64,000 bases of DNA from Acanthaster planci. Taxonomy: Eukaryota; Echinodermata; Asteroidea; Valvatida; Acanthasteridae. The stretch spans positions 527,207-591,206 of the forward strand of contig NW_019091387.1 of the NCBI RefSeq assembly GCF_001949145.1, written 5' to 3'. The translations under genes were made by a program, and so were the position numbers. The notes beneath the pieces were generated by a model. That model did not search any database and was not told where the DNA came from. It was given only the letters and a program-made list of their open reading frames with translations. Shown piece after piece: positions 62,601-64,000 of the stretch. The first letter of the stretch is position 1. Each line of letters starts with the position of its first letter.

Positions 62601-63789
62601 CCCATCTATTTTACCTATTTCATGGGAAAGGTCCATTACAGCGAGGTTTCTTGCTTAGGGACATAAAAATCTTTACTGAAAATGCAGTTGTACAAGCCTT
62701 GCACGGAGACGAGGTGATACGCTGGTGTCAGGTCTCGACACCTAAGTATAGTTTCCATCTTTTCCATATGCAACAAACCTTATTTTAGCTTTATTTTATT
62801 TTCACGCTGCCACCCTACCTGCCCAGCTGCACCAGTCCGATCTTGCCATCTGACGTGCCGTACAAAACCTCCTCGCCATCCTCACCTGCAAGTTAAGCAT
62901 GCGACGAAAACATTAATCGCAGCCGGTTATGGGAAACATATATCATTGGTCGTCACCACGAAAGAGAATTTTACAAGAATTTCCTGAAAATTCTGTCAGT
63001 CTTTGATTAGACAGACAGGATATGACACATCTTTCAAAATATGGCAAGATGGGGTCTTTTTCCAATGACATGATTTGTGTGCTGTCCCTTTTCCACATTA
63101 CTATTGTCACTGATAAGAACTCTGCCAACAGTTGATCCTAGCCATAAGAATGGATTAAATGACACAGCAATTTATACAGCCATGGGTGGCACTCTCAGTG
63201 ATCTCGAGAAAGTAGGCCATCCCGAAAAGTATGCCTCAGGCATTGTTAAACATTGCTTGGCTACGGCTGTTTAATCCCTTCACGGCGGGATTCTTTTAAC
63301 CGTGACTGCTGGGCTGCGGTATGCCCAGTATGCAAAGCCCTATCCATAAATGTTGCATTGTTTTAGTAGCCATATCCACAATTTTCATAAAATGCCTCAA
63401 TTTCAAATTTATAACCGCTGCAGCAAATACCGTGTTGGTGCTGAAGTTCCTCAAAATAGTAACTTTTCAAAAGTAAGAACGTGCTGATGAGGTAAGTGAC
63501 ACCACCCCCCCTTCTGAAGTGGTACATACCTCCTTCATCGGCAAACAGACATAAGGTCTGCGGAGGGCCGGCCACCTCCACTTCATACAGCAGGTTGGAC
63601 GCATCCAGCACCCGCAGGACCCTGTCTTGGCAGGCCAGGACGGGCGTGACCTCCTTTACCCTGCTCAGGGGCAGGCAAACGATGTCGTTGATGCGGTCGC
63701 TACAGAGGTAATAGTTCTCGTCCTTGCAGTCCACGTAATGGTTGAAGATGTAGTTGCCTCCCAGAAAGAGATGACTTCCGCACACCCAC
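56652..63789 (-). CDS. BBS7: Bardet-Biedl syndrome 7 protein homologue (BBSome subunit), 5' exons outside the window
   Basis: BBS7 is a subunit of the BBSome, the eight-protein coat that moves membrane cargo in cilia. Exons in the window, in transcript order, are 63789-63530, 62885-62819, 61985-61805, 61332-61248, 61056-60954, 60678-60411, 59761-59559, 58676-58512, 58318-58105, 57415-57292 and 56791-56652. All borders are GT/AG, phases agree, and they encode about 602 residues to the stop. Human BBS7 is 715 aa, so roughly the first 110-140 residues lie beyond 64000. The first two exons hold the end of the beta-propeller ([31 protein letters not shown]). Exon 3 has [16 protein letters not shown]. 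Exon 6 carries the coiled coil and [19 protein letters not shown]. Exon 7 starts the GAE-like and platform part ([20 protein letters not shown]), and the last exon ends in the helical C-terminus. No break or missing motif is seen. Confidence 0.96.
57655..57990. repeat. Dispersed repeat, copy C (inverted relative to 6520-6975)
   Basis: TGACTGTCTGGTGGCTACTCTAA, TTTCAGCCAGGCCTG, AAAAGAGCCCAGATTGTG and GACGGATTTCCTCCGCTA match the repeat at 6520-6975 in inverted orientation. In part they match the element at 20739-21136 in the same orientation. It lies in BBS7, in the intron between the exons at 58105 and 57415. Confidence 0.75.
60747..60927. mobile_element. MITE, ATGGGGCAGCGCGGACATC family, copy 2
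   Basis: The ends are ATGGGGCAGCGCGGACATC and, inverted, ATGGGGCAGCGCTGCAC. The interior block CACACCGCGGCCGGTGAAAA ... CGCGCGTACGTACAGATC is the reverse complement of the one at 35314-35541. It lies in a BBS7 intron between two exons only 275 bases apart, so it fills most of that intron. Confidence 0.85.
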
Positions 63790-64000
63790 CTACAATTCAG
63801 GCAACAAAACATTCAGAATTATAAACATACTTGATGACGCAATTGGTTAAGAAATTCTCTGTGTTGAAATAAAAGGTTCGAAGAAAGGCTAAATAAACCA
63901 TCAAGTTTCATGAGCACCCATTCGCAAGGACAATGGCGACCTTCAAAGTTGCTAAGGGTGGATGGCTTAGCCGGTAGAATAACAGTGCGCAGTTTTCATT
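63790..64000. other. BBS7 intron, cut by the window edge
   Basis: This is the intron upstream of the first visible BBS7 exon. The last 50 bases hold GGATGGCTTAGCCGGTAGAA, which resembles a tRNA A box, but the sequence ends before any B box could be seen. Confidence 0.5.

Noticed and set aside
63950-64000. Possible tRNA or SINE head at the right edge
   Set aside because: Only an A-box-like word is visible before the window ends. Without a B box or stems it cannot be supported.

Overview
The window is animal nuclear DNA, probably from an invertebrate deuterostome such as an echinoderm, hemichordate or cephalochordate. The reasons are intron-rich genes with GT-AG introns, GC-rich exons in AT-rich surroundings, very frequent TACATGTA-type words, many short hairpin transposons, and six genes whose closest recognisable relatives are vertebrate genes. 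The species cannot be fixed from the sequence alone.

Layout: PTGR2 (prostaglandin reductase 2, minus, 3233-10253) is head to head with an XTBD/NKRF locus (plus, 11834-15099), and a 1.04 kb fold-back element fills the space between them. Next comes a gene-poor stretch (15.1-20.4 kb). An EXD1-like piRNA-pathway gene follows (minus, 20454-34569), with introns full of transposons including a dead Tc1 element. EXD1 is head to head, 253 bp apart, with an F-box/LRR gene of the FBXL9/LRRC29 type (plus, 34823-37996). After a repeat-rich spacer come UMPS (minus, 42205-53424, complete, 11 coding exons, one assembly gap in intron 7) and BBS7 (minus, 56652-63789, 5' exons outside the window).

All exon models were built by hand from homology, GT/AG borders and reading phase. 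Five genes close with consistent phases from ATG to stop (PTGR2 355 aa, NKRF-like 590 aa, EXD1-like 787 aa, FBXL9-like 643 aa, UMPS 486 aa). BBS7 closes from its first exon in the window to the stop. The genes do not form an operon or a pathway. The possible links are two divergent promoters and the presence of a piRNA-biogenesis gene loaded with transposons.

The most unusual points are: (1) one XTBD first exon that can splice in the same phase to two different terminal exons with homologous starts, giving either a 79-aa XTBD-only protein or a full NKRF; (2) two fold-back elements whose inverted arms are made of short internal repeats, one of them holding a nested hairpin; (3) at least five TTAA-flanked piggyBac-like miniature elements; (4) several other hairpin element families, most with two or three copies inside this window.
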